From Granulosicoccus sp045106855 (lineage in GTDB: Bacteria; Pseudomonadota; Gammaproteobacteria; Granulosicoccales; Granulosicoccaceae), in assembly GCA_045106855.1 (NCBI GenBank), contig JBGCFI010000045.1, forward strand, positions 17,166 through 81,165: a DNA stretch of 64,000 nucleotides, written 5' to 3'. The translations under genes and the position numbers were made by a program. Positions 8,438 to 16,913 of this stretch are shown here, piece after piece. The notes beneath the pieces are model-generated. The model searched no databases. It saw only the letters and a program-made list of their open reading frames with translations, and had not been told where the DNA came from. Position 1 is the first letter of the stretch. The number at the start of each line of letters is the position of its first letter.

Positions 8438-9481
8438 CTACGACGGTTTGCGTCGCTTGAGAGTCAACACCACTCCCCGGTCAGGCATGACACCGTTAAA
8501 AGTCTCTGGCGCCCAGCAACCTTCTTCCAGCACCATGTCATGCTCAACACCGGAAAACAAGAAAGCCTCCTTCACACGGTTGGCCCTGCCCAGCGCTAAC
8601 AGCGAATTACCATTGTTAATCTCGGTTGTACCGTGGCTACAGCCAATCACTGACAACACATCCGTCGATGTGTCTATCATCTCTACATAGTCCTCAATGA
8701 TTTTCTTGTTGGTTTCACCAAGTCGCAGTGAGTCGTTAGGAAACACCAGAATTTTTTGCTCGACATCTTCATACTCGCTATACAAGCCACTGAAGTTGGA
8801 TGTCATGGTGTCGTAAATATTCTTTTTTACAAAGGCTTGCCTGCCGTCATTGTTGACGGATGAACTAGGCAACTTCTCCGCTGAAGGTCTTAACACGGCT
8901 GCTATATCGGCCGCCTCTTCCGGTATGAAAGCTACTGTGCTGAAATTGCTGTCAACTTCACCGAAAAGCTCGGCATCATTTAGCGTAACGTCACGTTGAT
9001 TAACACCTCGGAAAACCAATTCACTTAGCGGGATGGTTTTACCATCAACACTATCGAACCGACGTTCGGCAGAAATGCCACCAACGGACAACACATATAA
9101 CGGCGCTGAGCGGATGGAATCAACATCGTCTCGATGTACCGTTGCACTGACGCCGTTGGCACCTCGCGTCTTTGCAACTCTTTCAAGTTTAAATCCACGC
9201 TCTGTCAGTTTTTCATGAACTTGTTGCGCGAATTGGCTATCCGGTTTTATCACCTGAATGGTTGACAATGATGGACCGAGCACAGGGTATTGCGACATTG
9301 CATCAACCAGATTGGTGGATATCAGTGAGTAATCCACTGGGTCGGATGAATGCCAGGGCATCTTCTCCATGATCGCGCCCATTGAACCGCAGCCTGCCAG
9401 CGTTATCGTCGAAGCAGCCAGCAGAAGATTTTTTGCAAGCAAATAAAGAGACTTATTACCTGCGGATTCGACGTATCTCAT
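8438..9481 (-). CDS. Lipoprotein with OmpA-like C-terminal domain
   Basis: 347 residues from ATG 9481, with AAGGGAAG upstream. A signal peptide ends in the lipobox ITLAGC. A long central region without a recognised family carries VQVIKPDSQFAQQVHEKL-like sequence. The last 110 residues form an OmpA-type domain (ILVFPNDSLRLG, IGCSHGTTEINNG, LLALGRANRVKEAF, DRGVVLTL), and the position of NRVKEA fits the peptidoglycan-binding helix. It is the first gene of a minus-strand set with the secretin N-domain protein and the GspC-like anchor. An outer-membrane-to-peptidoglycan anchor for an envelope complex is a reasonable inference. Confidence 0.65.
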   Translation of the reverse strand: MRYVESAGNKSLYLLAKNLLLAASTITLAGCGSMGAIMEKMPWHSSDPVDYSLISTNLVDAMSQYPVLGPSLSTIQVIKPDSQFAQQVHEKLTERGFKLERVAKTRGANGVSATVHRDDVDSIRSAPLYVLSVGGISAERRFDSVDGKTIPLSELVFRGVNQRDVTLNDAELFGEVDSNFSTVAFIPEEAADIAAVLRPSAEKLPSSSVNNDGRQAFVKKNIYDTMTSNFSGLYSEYEDVEQKILVFPNDSLRLGETNKKIIEDYVEMIDTSTDVLSVIGCSHGTTEINNGNSLLALGRANRVKEAFLFSGVEHDMVLEEGCWAPETFNGVMPDRGVVLTLKRRKPS

Positions 9482-9519
9482 TCAATTCTTCCCTTTCACT
9501 AATCACGATGCACAAGCGC

Positions 9520-9549
9520 ATGACCATGACCATGACCATGACCATGATC
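9520..9549. repeat. Short hexanucleotide tandem repeat (ATGACC x4)
   Basis: Four perfect ATGACC units at 9520-9543 followed by ATGATC, about 40 bp upstream of the lipoprotein start on the other strand. Copy number could vary by slippage and alter promoter spacing. Confidence 0.7.
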
Positions 9550-9831
9550 GTTGCGCATTGCGAATTCAATTCCAGCCCCAGCTCACTTAAAGGCCGGGCC
9601 GATCACAATAACGTGTTACGGGGCGCAATGGACGATATCGGGTCAGTTAAGATTATTGCCGCTACCATAGCTTTCAGCCTTGTAACACACGTAAAGCCGA
9701 AGTGACAGAATAACGTCACTCATGCGCGCAGGATGTCTGCTCACCTTAGTTTATTCGATGGATAGAGAACAGGGGCAACGGCTGTGTTATCTGCGCCCGG
9801 TTAACGGTAGGCTTACTCAACACTAAAAGCA

Positions 9832-9848
9832 GGCGTGTCATTCACGCC
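9832..9848 (-). terminator. Hairpin downstream of marC
   Basis: GGCGTG-TCATT-CACGCC, a perfect 6-bp stem with a 5-nt loop, 43 bp past the marC stop. On the minus strand it is followed by TGCTTTTAG, a weak T-tract. Confidence 0.4.
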
Positions 9849-9891
9849 CCGTCATATTAACAATAGCTTTACACCAGCCACCTCATTATGA

Positions 9892-10533
9892 CTAGGCAAA
9901 TAGCTGAACCGCGCCATCAGCAACGTACTGAACAGATAGCGCTGCCAACAAGACACCCAACAGACGCGTTAACACAAGGCGTCCCGTATCACCCAGATAC
10001 TTGTCGACATACTCTGCGCTGAATAGAACAACGTAGGTTAATGCAAGCAAAACAAACAGAACCAGCAACAGAACCATGACACCCAGCCAGTGACTACCAC
10101 TGCTAGCCGCGGATACCTCAGAAGATAATAATATCGTTGCCGAGATTGCGCCGGGACCAGCAATCAACGGTATGGCTAGCGGGAAAACAGCGAGGTTGGC
10201 GACTTGACTCTTCATTGCCGCCTCTGATGTCTGCGCCTTTCTCTCCTGACGCTGAGCATAGATCATTTCAAATGCAGTATAGAACAACAGCAGACCGCCA
10301 GCGACTCTGAACGCATCTATCGTTATCCCCATGCCATCGAGAATCGACGTACCAGTGATGGCAAACAATGAAAGGATGGCAAACGCAATCAAAACACCTC
10401 TCATTGCTGTCGAACGCCTGTCCGCAACACTCATTCCAGCAGTCAAGCCTAGAAAAAGCGGGGCATTGCCTACCGGATCTATCGTGACAAACAAGGTAAT
10501 AAACGCATTAAGCACAATATCAAAACTTGGCAT
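9892..10533 (-). CDS. MarC family integral membrane protein
   Basis: 213 residues with six hydrophobic segments. The start DIVLNAFITLFVTIDPVGNAPLFLGLT is split here as FVTIDPVGNAPLF plus GLT, the MarC/UPF0056 signature. A second conserved element, NLAVFPLAIPLIAGPGAI, occurs in the second half. MarC proteins lie in the inner membrane; the old link to multiple antibiotic resistance was not upheld, and transport function is unproven. Length is normal. It is probably its own transcription unit, with a hairpin downstream and the cyclase-FHA gene 80 bp upstream. Confidence 0.9.
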   Translation of the reverse strand: MPSFDIVLNAFITLFVTIDPVGNAPLFLGLTAGMSVADRRSTAMRGVLIAFAILSLFAITGTSILDGMGITIDAFRVAGGLLLFYTAFEMIYAQRQERKAQTSEAAMKSQVANLAVFPLAIPLIAGPGAISATILLSSEVSAASSGSHWLGVMVLLLVLFVLLALTYVVLFSAEYVDKYLGDTGRLVLTRLLGVLLAALSVQYVADGAVQLFA

Positions 10534-10612
10534 GGCTTACTCAGTGCTCAAATGTAGTTTGATGGATAAACACAACCAGCGCCCCTGATAACACCGGTAA
10601 TCTCGGTTTTGT

Positions 10613-11500
10613 TCATGCTTTGGTACTACTGACAATACGATATTTTATAAGATGAGAGGATGAGTCTTCGGGATCGAACCCAAGTCCGATAACACCATGA
10701 TGATCCAGCGATACGGATGCTCGCCTGACAAATTCAGGATCTGCCCCATGCTTCAGTAAATAGGTACCATTGGTGCTTGAATCGCTTAGTACGTAGCGAC
10801 CGCGTATCAGCTCAATGGTGGCATGATTGCGTGAGGCGGATTCAAAATCTATCACGACATCATTCTCAGGTGCACGCCCGAAACTAATCAACGGCTGATT
10901 GTTATCCACGATTCTTTTCTGGCCGTCTACATCGATAATTAAAACACTATTACTGACATTTCGTTGTTCGCCCGGCACTTCGGTGACAATGACAGTATGG
11001 GCGCTATCGGTTTGCCAATGCACGCGAAATACAGGCATCGGTTCAGCCACACCCTTTAACATGACACTGTCCAGATAGTGGGTATTGGTCCGGTGTGTCA
11101 GCGACAGTTTTGCAACGGCCACGTCAGTAATACAGATTTCGTTAGCTTCAGCGAAACCTGCCACTCTGGCTGCCAGGTTCACAGCGTTGCCATAAACATC
11201 GCCCGAGTCAGAGATAACCTCCCCGACATGAAAACCGACACGCACAGACAGACCCAAAGCCGTGTGCCCTTGCTGGATTTCGATCGCTGCCGAACAAGCC
11301 GCATCGGTATTTTCAAAACTGGCTAGTGCAGCATCGCCAACGGTCCTCAGCAGCTTACCCCCGTTTTTCTCAATAGCCCGCTTCATGCATTGCAGCGATT
11401 GGCTGACGGTTTTGTGCGCCCTGACATCCCCTTGCGTCTGATACAAACGGGTACTATCCGTTAAATCAGCGAAAAGAACTGTTAGGGACTGACAGGCCAT
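10613..11500 (-). CDS. Class III adenylate/guanylate cyclase with C-terminal FHA domain
   Basis: 295 residues from ATG 11500. The cyclase domain (about 1-165) shows the metal-binding loop VLFADLTDSTRLY, the KLLRTVGDAALASF block, GFHVGEV and YGNAVNLAARV with the transition-state Asn/Arg. The FHA domain (about 185-290) shows FGRAPENDVVID, SRNHATIEL and DSSTNGTYL, including the Gly-Arg, Ser-Arg-Asn-His and Ser-x-Asn-Gly phosphothreonine-binding residues. No TM segment, so it is cytosolic. It probably couples Ser/Thr phosphorylation to cyclic nucleotide synthesis, but no kinase gene lies in the window. Confidence 0.85.
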   Translation of the reverse strand: MACQSLTVLFADLTDSTRLYQTQGDVRAHKTVSQSLQCMKRAIEKNGGKLLRTVGDAALASFENTDAACSAAIEIQQGHTALGLSVRVGFHVGEVISDSGDVYGNAVNLAARVAGFAEANEICITDVAVAKLSLTHRTNTHYLDSVMLKGVAEPMPVFRVHWQTDSAHTVIVTEVPGEQRNVSNSVLIIDVDGQKRIVDNNQPLISFGRAPENDVVIDFESASRNHATIELIRGRYVLSDSSTNGTYLLKHGADPEFVRRASVSLDHHGVIGLGFDPEDSSSHLIKYRIVSSTKA

Positions 11501-11619
11501 CAACGACTCAAGAAAAGGGTTGCGCGCAAGAGTAACGCTGCTTGCCCGGCATTGCTAGCGCCACGGCATTAACTGGCGAAATTTAGATCAATATTCACGC
11601 CGAAGCGGGCACAATACCC

Positions 11620-12267
11620 TTAGTGCAGTCGCCGTATCCGATCAAATTTAGCACGTCCCGATAACCGGTAAAACCGGGCAAGCTCCTGCTGCAGCGCTAT
11701 CTGATCATCCACCTCAATGAAACGCAGGTTCAGCCAATGACAGTATCGTGATGCAAGCTGACTCGCGGTCCGGTACCTGTCATGCAAGGGGGTACCCTGT
11801 GCCGGCATCAGGCTACTGTTGGCAAACAGGCGACGATGCAATTCCCGGCGCTCCACAGTACAGCTACTACCCTCGGCCAGAATCACGTACTTATCAATTT
11901 CGGCCTGTAACTCAAGATCAATAGGACGAATCTGCCGGTCATAGTGCGCATGCCACAAAAGACAGACCGCGTGACTGGCACCCTCGACGACCGTGCAAAA
12001 ACCATCAAGATCAGATTGAGATTCCCCCACGGTTGCCAGCAGCTGCTCATCCACATACACAGTAAATTCCAGTGAATCTTCCTGCTGATGAATGAAAACC
12101 ACCTCTTCATCAACAGGTGGCCTTTGCCGACCATGACAGGCCTGTTCGTCGGCCAGCCTGTCGGCAACCGCTCTGTCACACGATACGAAGTGCTCTATAC
12201 AGTACGGTATTTCCAGATCGTAGCGGGACTCGATCCTGTTTTGAAGATCTGCCAGTAGCAAGCTCAT
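11620..12267 (-). CDS. Conserved-looking hypothetical protein (215 residues)
   Basis: I do not recognise a family. The protein has no signal peptide or TM segment and is rich in charged residues. The first half contains EEVVFIHQQEDSLEFTVYVD, suggesting a beta-rich core; the second half is helical (QLASRYCHWLNLRF, LQQELARFYRLSGRAKFD). It starts 9 nt after the stop of the upstream gene, so the two are almost certainly one transcript and may act together. A cyclase-FHA gene follows on the same strand 119 bp downstream. Confidence 0.6.
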   Translation of the reverse strand: MSLLLADLQNRIESRYDLEIPYCIEHFVSCDRAVADRLADEQACHGRQRPPVDEEVVFIHQQEDSLEFTVYVDEQLLATVGESQSDLDGFCTVVEGASHAVCLLWHAHYDRQIRPIDLELQAEIDKYVILAEGSSCTVERRELHRRLFANSSLMPAQGTPLHDRYRTASQLASRYCHWLNLRFIEVDDQIALQQELARFYRLSGRAKFDRIRRLH

Positions 12268-12276
12268 GTGCAGGCT

Positions 12277-12912
12277 TCAGTGATGTACCGTGGAGCCGCC
12301 TTGCGTGTAGCCTTCGAGCAAAACTACTCCTTGCGAACGAAGTTTACGTGCAACGGTGGGATGCTTGTTAACCTGCCAATCATCAATGAGAGTCATGAGA
12401 TCCTTGGGCTCGTCCGGTTTGACCGGCACTTCTGACAATGCAACAACGTAATCGCTGAAATCATTGGCCAGAGCTTCGAAAATGCCCTGCAAAGAGCGTT
12501 CTCTGGAAGAATGGGGCGACTCATCAGCAAGCGTGGAATAGGCTGCCTCACCCATGGATATGTAATAGTCCACACCCACAGCCTTGCGGTTCAAAGCGCC
12601 GGAGAACAAGCCTGAGACCACCATGGCAACATCACCCAGACGTTGGAGTAACTGACGACGCTCATACGCTGACACCGATTCGATGGCTTGTCGGTAGTAC
12701 TCTGCCAATGGTGTCAATGCAGCTCGCGTACCGTTACTGTCAAGAAACGAACTGGTTCGCGAATAATTGCACAATAGCTGAGTGAGATACCACAGCGTAT
12801 CTTCGTTACCATTAATGCTGTGTTTCTCTACAGCGCTTTCTATCCGTTCCTTAAAAAAGAACTGTAGGCTGGTGGTGGGCTCAATGAGGGTTTCAACAGC
12901 GTCGTCCAGCAT
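12277..12912 (-). CDS. Hypothetical helical protein, first gene of a two-gene unit
   Basis: 211 residues, no signal peptide or TM segment, predicted almost entirely helical. Notable stretches are DTLWYLTQLLCNYSRTS, QLLQRLGDVAMVVSGLF and VDYYISMGEAAYSTL. The C-terminus (PTVARKLRSQGVVLLEG) could bind nucleic acid or protein, but that is speculation. I recognise no family. Tight coupling (9 nt) to the following gene supports a functional pair. Confidence 0.6.
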   Translation of the reverse strand: MLDDAVETLIEPTTSLQFFFKERIESAVEKHSINGNEDTLWYLTQLLCNYSRTSSFLDSNGTRAALTPLAEYYRQAIESVSAYERRQLLQRLGDVAMVVSGLFSGALNRKAVGVDYYISMGEAAYSTLADESPHSSRERSLQGIFEALANDFSDYVVALSEVPVKPDEPKDLMTLIDDWQVNKHPTVARKLRSQGVVLLEGYTQGGSTVHH

Positions 12913-13013
12913 AATGCTATCTCCTGTATTTCTCTACCACTTAACAACCTAGCGACCTGTTTCGAAGTCACTTTACCCATCAGGAGTATGCTTCGTGATT
13001 TTCAGCCTGTGTT

Positions 13014-13042
13014 GTTAGCACTACACCGACATGAGTGCTAAC
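13014..13042. promoter_or_regulatory. 9-bp inverted repeat in a divergent gap
   Basis: GTTAGCACT (13014-13022) and AGTGCTAAC (13034-13042), a perfect 9-bp inverted repeat with an 11-nt spacer. It lies between the minus-strand two-gene unit (start 12912) and the alpha/beta-hydrolase gene (start 13195). With no T-tract it fits an operator better than a terminator. Confidence 0.4.
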
Positions 13043-13194
13043 GCTTATAACTCTCCACGCTTAGACTCTTACACCTTATTTCCCCCAATCCACCAAACCA
13101 GCACCTTGTCACCATCCCTCGTTACCGAGTTGCACTGCTATCATCGTCCTGTCCCGATTCAGAGGGATATCCCAGCATCAATGAACCTGTTTTT

Positions 13195-14202
13195 ATGACT
13201 GAGCATTCAGAAAACGAATTACCCATCGAACTTGCCAACGATGGCAACAAGCTACAAGGGACACTGACTTTGCCCGATAGCAACGCTTTTCCGGATGATG
13301 ATGAGAATCGAACTGCGGTGGCCGCTGTATTGTTACTCTCCGATAGTGGGCCACTTGATCGAAATCAGAACTCACTTCAGGTTCAGCTCAATATTTTTAA
13401 CGACATCAGCAACTACCTGGCTACACAGGGATTCGCCTGCTTACGCTACGACAAACGAGGTTGTGGGTTAAGCAAGGGCAAGTTCGATTCCGCCGGTCAC
13501 TCGGATCTGGTTAACGATGCACAGGCCTGGCTCGACTATCTCAATAAACGCTCAGCCGTTTCCGGCACCCCGGTCTTTGTACTGGGACATGGTGAAGGTA
13601 GTCTGATAGCCCCTCAACTATGTGCCTCTAATGACTGCATACAAGGTCAGATATTACTTACCCCGTTCGTGGAAAACTTTGGAAATATCATCAGGCGACA
13701 AGCGGAGAACGGTTTACGTGATATTGATGAGCTGGAAGGATTTAGAGGCAAGCTGATCCGCTTTTTTCTAAGGCTGAGCGGAGACCAGATTGCCAAGCAG
13801 AAAAAGCTGATTCAAAAAATAATCAAATCTCGCAGGGACACGCTGAAAATCAGAAAGCAGGTTATCAATGCAAAGTGGATTCGCGAAATGATCAACCTCG
13901 ATGCAAGCGCCATTCATAGCAAAGTCGACGTGCCTTCCTTAATTATCGGAGGCGAGAAAGACTTGCAATGCCTGCCGGGTGATGTCGACAAAATAGCAAC
14001 CCTGCTCACAAAGCCTGTGCAAAGCCACGTGTTGACAGATCTGACTCACATTCTGCGACCAGACTCTGAAAGGCCCTCGGTACAACATTACTTAATGCTG
14101 TCCCTGGAGGATGTCGACAGGCGCTTGCTCGACTGTGTCTGTCAGTGGCTGCATGAACAAACCGAAAACAACCCAAAGCAATCGCCGGCCCAGAAGGCAT
14201 AG
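13195..14202 (+). CDS. Alpha/beta-hydrolase fold protein lacking the nucleophile serine
   Basis: 335 residues. The fold is clear: VAAVLLLSDSGPLDRN (oxyanion strand), FACLRYDKRGCGLSKG, the nucleophile elbow near 128-137, VPSLIIGGEKDLQC with the acid loop and LTDLTHILRP with the His. At the elbow, relatives have GHSEG, but here it reads GHGEG (codons GGA CAT GGT GAA GGT), so residue 133 is Gly instead of Ser. Ser136 just after the elbow is in the wrong place. The protein may be a pseudoenzyme or binding protein. A five-codon frame (ATG at 13181, product MNLFL) ends in TGA overlapping this ATG, so translation could be coupled. Confidence 0.8.
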   Translation: MTEHSENELPIELANDGNKLQGTLTLPDSNAFPDDDENRTAVAAVLLLSDSGPLDRNQNSLQVQLNIFNDISNYLATQGFACLRYDKRGCGLSKGKFDSAGHSDLVNDAQAWLDYLNKRSAVSGTPVFVLGHGEGSLIAPQLCASNDCIQGQILLTPFVENFGNIIRRQAENGLRDIDELEGFRGKLIRFFLRLSGDQIAKQKKLIQKIIKSRRDTLKIRKQVINAKWIREMINLDASAIHSKVDVPSLIIGGEKDLQCLPGDVDKIATLLTKPVQSHVLTDLTHILRPDSERPSVQHYLMLSLEDVDRRLLDCVCQWLHEQTENNPKQSPAQKA

Positions 14203-14526
14203 TGTCTCCGGAGCTCAACCAGGCAACCACAACGCGATAAGTGTGTTCAATCGATGACAGAACCATGCACCATCGGTTGAGTCATGTTTCCATGACACTG
14301 GTGTTTTTTGCCCGGCAGGTTGATGACGTTCAGGGGCTTTGCACGACAAATTGTGCATTTCAGGAACCGCTGGACAGGAATTTCGCCCATCAGCGTTAAA
14401 ATTTCTGCCGCGGTGCGTTAGTCTGTGTAACAAAGGCATCGTTCGCGGACTCGACCCGTCAGTGCGATGCGTCTCCTAACACGAGAGCCACTTGCCATGC
14501 AATTCTACGGACTACCCTAGGCCAAA
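14203..14526. other. 324-bp gap with a weak terminator-like hairpin
   Basis: GTCATG-TTTC-CATGAC at 14281-14296, followed seven bases later by T6, may end the hydrolase transcript. The rest should hold the promoter of the caspase-FGE gene. No gene is supported. Confidence 0.35.
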
Positions 14527-16857
14527 ATGAAGTTTGGACCTGACAAATTGTTGTGTCTATGGCTGTTCCTGCTGTTGCCGTTTGGCGTTGCCGCACAGGA
14601 GAGCCGGCTGGCTCTGGTTATCGGCAATAGTGGCTATGCCGATTCACCATTGAACAATCCGGAAAACGATGCCAACGACATGGCATCTGTCCTTGAGGAT
14701 CTGGGCTTCACAGTCATCCTTCGCATCGATGCGGACCGCCGGGAAATGGGACGTGCCATCCGCGAATTCGGCCGGGAACTAAAAAAACACCGTGGCGTTG
14801 GCTTGTTCTATTACGCCGGACACGGCATGCAAATTGACAATCGCAACTACCTTATCCCGATAAACACCCCGATGGAGGAAGAGGACGAGGTTCCTTACGA
14901 ATCCATCGACGTTGGCAGCGTGCTGGCGAAAATGGAGTCGGCAGGCAATGCACTTAACCTGATCATTCTGGATGCATGCCGCAACAATCCTTTTCCCGGA
15001 CGTTTTCGCAGCACCAACCGCGGACTGGCCAGGGTCGAAGCACCCATTGGCTCACTGGTTGTTTACGCTACGGCACCGGGCGCTGTGGCAGCAGACGGTG
15101 ATGGCAGGAATGGCGTGTTCACCGGCGCTTTGCTGGATCAGTTGCGTACAAGCGGCCTGAGTCTGACTCAAACAATCAGACGCACACGAGCAGCCGTCGT
15201 TGAGGCGACCAATGGGCTTCAAGTTCCTTGGGAAAGCAGCTCCTTACTCAAAGACTATTACTTCAGCAAAAAGCCCGAAACACCACCGGATACAGGCGTC
15301 AGCAGCGCCCCACCCCCACCTGGCGATTCTATCGCCGCTGTTTCCGATTCTGGCGTGCGTACAACCGGTAATTCAGAGACTGAGACAACAGCACTGCGGA
15401 AAAGCGATACACCCTCTCCCACAGCCGAATCAAAACCCCAGGCTCGCAAGAATCAACAGCTGGACGCAACAGTGGATCAAAATGAAATAGCGTCTCTACC
15501 AGCACCCATTGAATCTTCAGAAACGCCAGAAACAGAAACAGAAACAGAAACAGAAACAGAAACAGAAACAGAAACAGAAACAGAAACAGAAACAGAAACA
15601 GAAACAGAAACAGAAACAGAAACAGAAACAGAAACAGAAACAGAAACAGAAACCATAACGCTCGCTTATCTGGACAAACCTGCCCAGATAAGACCCCAAC
15701 CCCCTGCGGATAACTCCGGAAAATCAAAGATCATCCAGAGCACCCCTGAACAAAGCAAACCTCAGACTCTGCAACAGGCCGGCCTGTCGGCACTGACGGT
15801 CGATGTGACCCCATCCGATGCGCGCGTTCGCATCATGAATATCATTGAAAAATACAAGCCTGGCATTCTGCTGGATAAATCTCGAGAATACGATATCTAC
15901 ATCACCCGCAAAGGATACGACTCCTATCGCGAGAACATCTCACTGAAGGACGAAACAACCGCACTAAACATCACGCTAAATGAAAAAGTGATAGCCGAGC
16001 CTGAAATGATTGCCATTACAGGTGGCTCTTACACGATGGGATGTACCACTAGAGATAATCTGTGTGAACCCTATGAGAAACCGGCACATACGGTGAGCAT
16101 TCAGCCGTACTTCATTTCCGCCACCGAGATATCAGTAGGCCAGTTCGACAGCTTCATTACGAACACCGGCTACGTGACCGATGCCGAGAAAAATTCTGGC
16201 GCAAACGCGGGGTGTTTTGTCTGGTCCGACAGCGGCGGCATCAGTCGTTCAGAAGCCAAATGGGCATGGGATCGAACAAAAAACTGGCGTAATCCCGGGT
16301 ATCGGCAAACGCCTGAACATCCGGTTACCTGCATAAGCTGGAATGACGCCAATAGTTACGCTCAATGGTTATCAAAACGCACGGGCAAAGCCTATGCGCT
16401 TCCCAGTGAGTCCGAATGGGAACTGGCGGCCCGCGCAGCATCGCAAGGCAAGTTCGGTAAGGCTGGCTCGGCACGCGAGCTGTGCTCTATTGCCAACATA
16501 GCAGATACCAGCGAATCTCCTTCCGGCTCAAAATGGGCTAATCGGGTCAATTGCACCGACAATTACTGGTTCAGTGCCCCGGTCGCCTCCTATCAGGCCA
16601 ACAGTTTTGGACTGTATGACATGCAAGGTAACGTCTGGGAGTGGGTGGCTGATGTTTGGTCAGATAATTTTTCAGGAGTCCCTTTAAATGGCAGCCCCAA
16701 TCAGGGCATCTCAGCTGACGATCCACGCGTGTTGAGAGGCGGTGGCTGGGAGAGTGATGCCACCCGAGCCCGCTTAAGCACGCGAAGCAAAGCTGGCGCT
16801 AGCAACCGTGCTTCAATGACAGGATTTAGACTGGTTATCAGACGCAGCTCCCGCTAA
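14527..16857 (+). CDS. Exported caspase-like (C14) protein with TE repeat, PEGA and FGE-sulfatase domains
   Basis: 776 residues. A signal peptide ends near GVAAQ. The caspase-like p20 domain (about 26-250) has LALVIGNSGY, the catalytic His in YYAGHG (His99) and Cys in DACRNNPF (Cys151). A low-complexity linker includes a (Thr-Glu)n tract at about 335-376, encoded by a pure hexanucleotide repeat. Next comes a PEGA-like domain (about 423-485, LTVDVTPSDARVRI). The C-terminal third is a formylglycine-generating-enzyme/SUMF1-like domain: MIAITGGSYTMG, PVTCISWNDANSYAQWLS, LPSESEWELAARAA, NVWEWVADVW, RVLRGGGW and GFRLV. Such FGE-like domains in caspase proteins are often binding modules rather than sulfatase activators. 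The product is exported, so it acts in the periplasm or outside. Confidence 0.88.
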   Translation: MKFGPDKLLCLWLFLLLPFGVAAQESRLALVIGNSGYADSPLNNPENDANDMASVLEDLGFTVILRIDADRREMGRAIREFGRELKKHRGVGLFYYAGHGMQIDNRNYLIPINTPMEEEDEVPYESIDVGSVLAKMESAGNALNLIILDACRNNPFPGRFRSTNRGLARVEAPIGSLVVYATAPGAVAADGDGRNGVFTGALLDQLRTSGLSLTQTIRRTRAAVVEATNGLQVPWESSSLLKDYYFSKKPETPPDTGVSSAPPPPGDSIAAVSDSGVRTTGNSETETTALRKSDTPSPTAESKPQARKNQQLDATVDQNEIASLPAPIESSETPETETETETETETETETETETETETETETETETETETETETETITLAYLDKPAQIRPQPPADNSGKSKIIQSTPEQSKPQTLQQAGLSALTVDVTPSDARVRIMNIIEKYKPGILLDKSREYDIYITRKGYDSYRENISLKDETTALNITLNEKVIAEPEMIAITGGSYTMGCTTRDNLCEPYEKPAHTVSIQPYFISATEISVGQFDSFITNTGYVTDAEKNSGANAGCFVWSDSGGISRSEAKWAWDRTKNWRNPGYRQTPEHPVTCISWNDANSYAQWLSKRTGKAYALPSESEWELAARAASQGKFGKAGSARELCSIANIADTSESPSGSKWANRVNCTDNYWFSAPVASYQANSFGLYDMQGNVWEWVADVWSDNFSGVPLNGSPNQGISADDPRVLRGGGWESDATRARLSTRSKAGASNRASMTGFRLVIRRSSR
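15529..15654. repeat. Coding hexanucleotide microsatellite, 20 x GAAACA
   Basis: Twenty perfect GAAACA units at 15529-15648, then one GAAACC. It encodes alternating Glu-Thr in the caspase-FGE linker. The unit is six bases, so copy-number change alters linker length without breaking the frame. The purity of the tract suggests recent expansion. Confidence 0.97.
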
Positions 16858-16913
16858 AACCCGCAGCACTCCAGGATTAATCCGGCTGACGAGTATCGCA
16901 AATTACTATGTTC

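Larger units (their letters stand above)
9482..9891. other. 410-bp non-coding gap
   Basis: Separates the OmpA-type lipoprotein gene from marC. Apart from the hexamer repeat and the hairpin listed separately, no supported gene is seen. The right part should hold the lipoprotein promoter, but no convincing -35/-10 pair stands out. Confidence 0.4.

Noticed and set aside
9520..9549. Possible CRISPR or larger satellite
   Set aside because: Only four hexamer units without spacers.
15329..15727. Long Phe/Leu or Phe/Cys repeat frames on the minus strand
   Set aside because: They are only the complement of the GAAACA tract inside the caspase-FGE gene.
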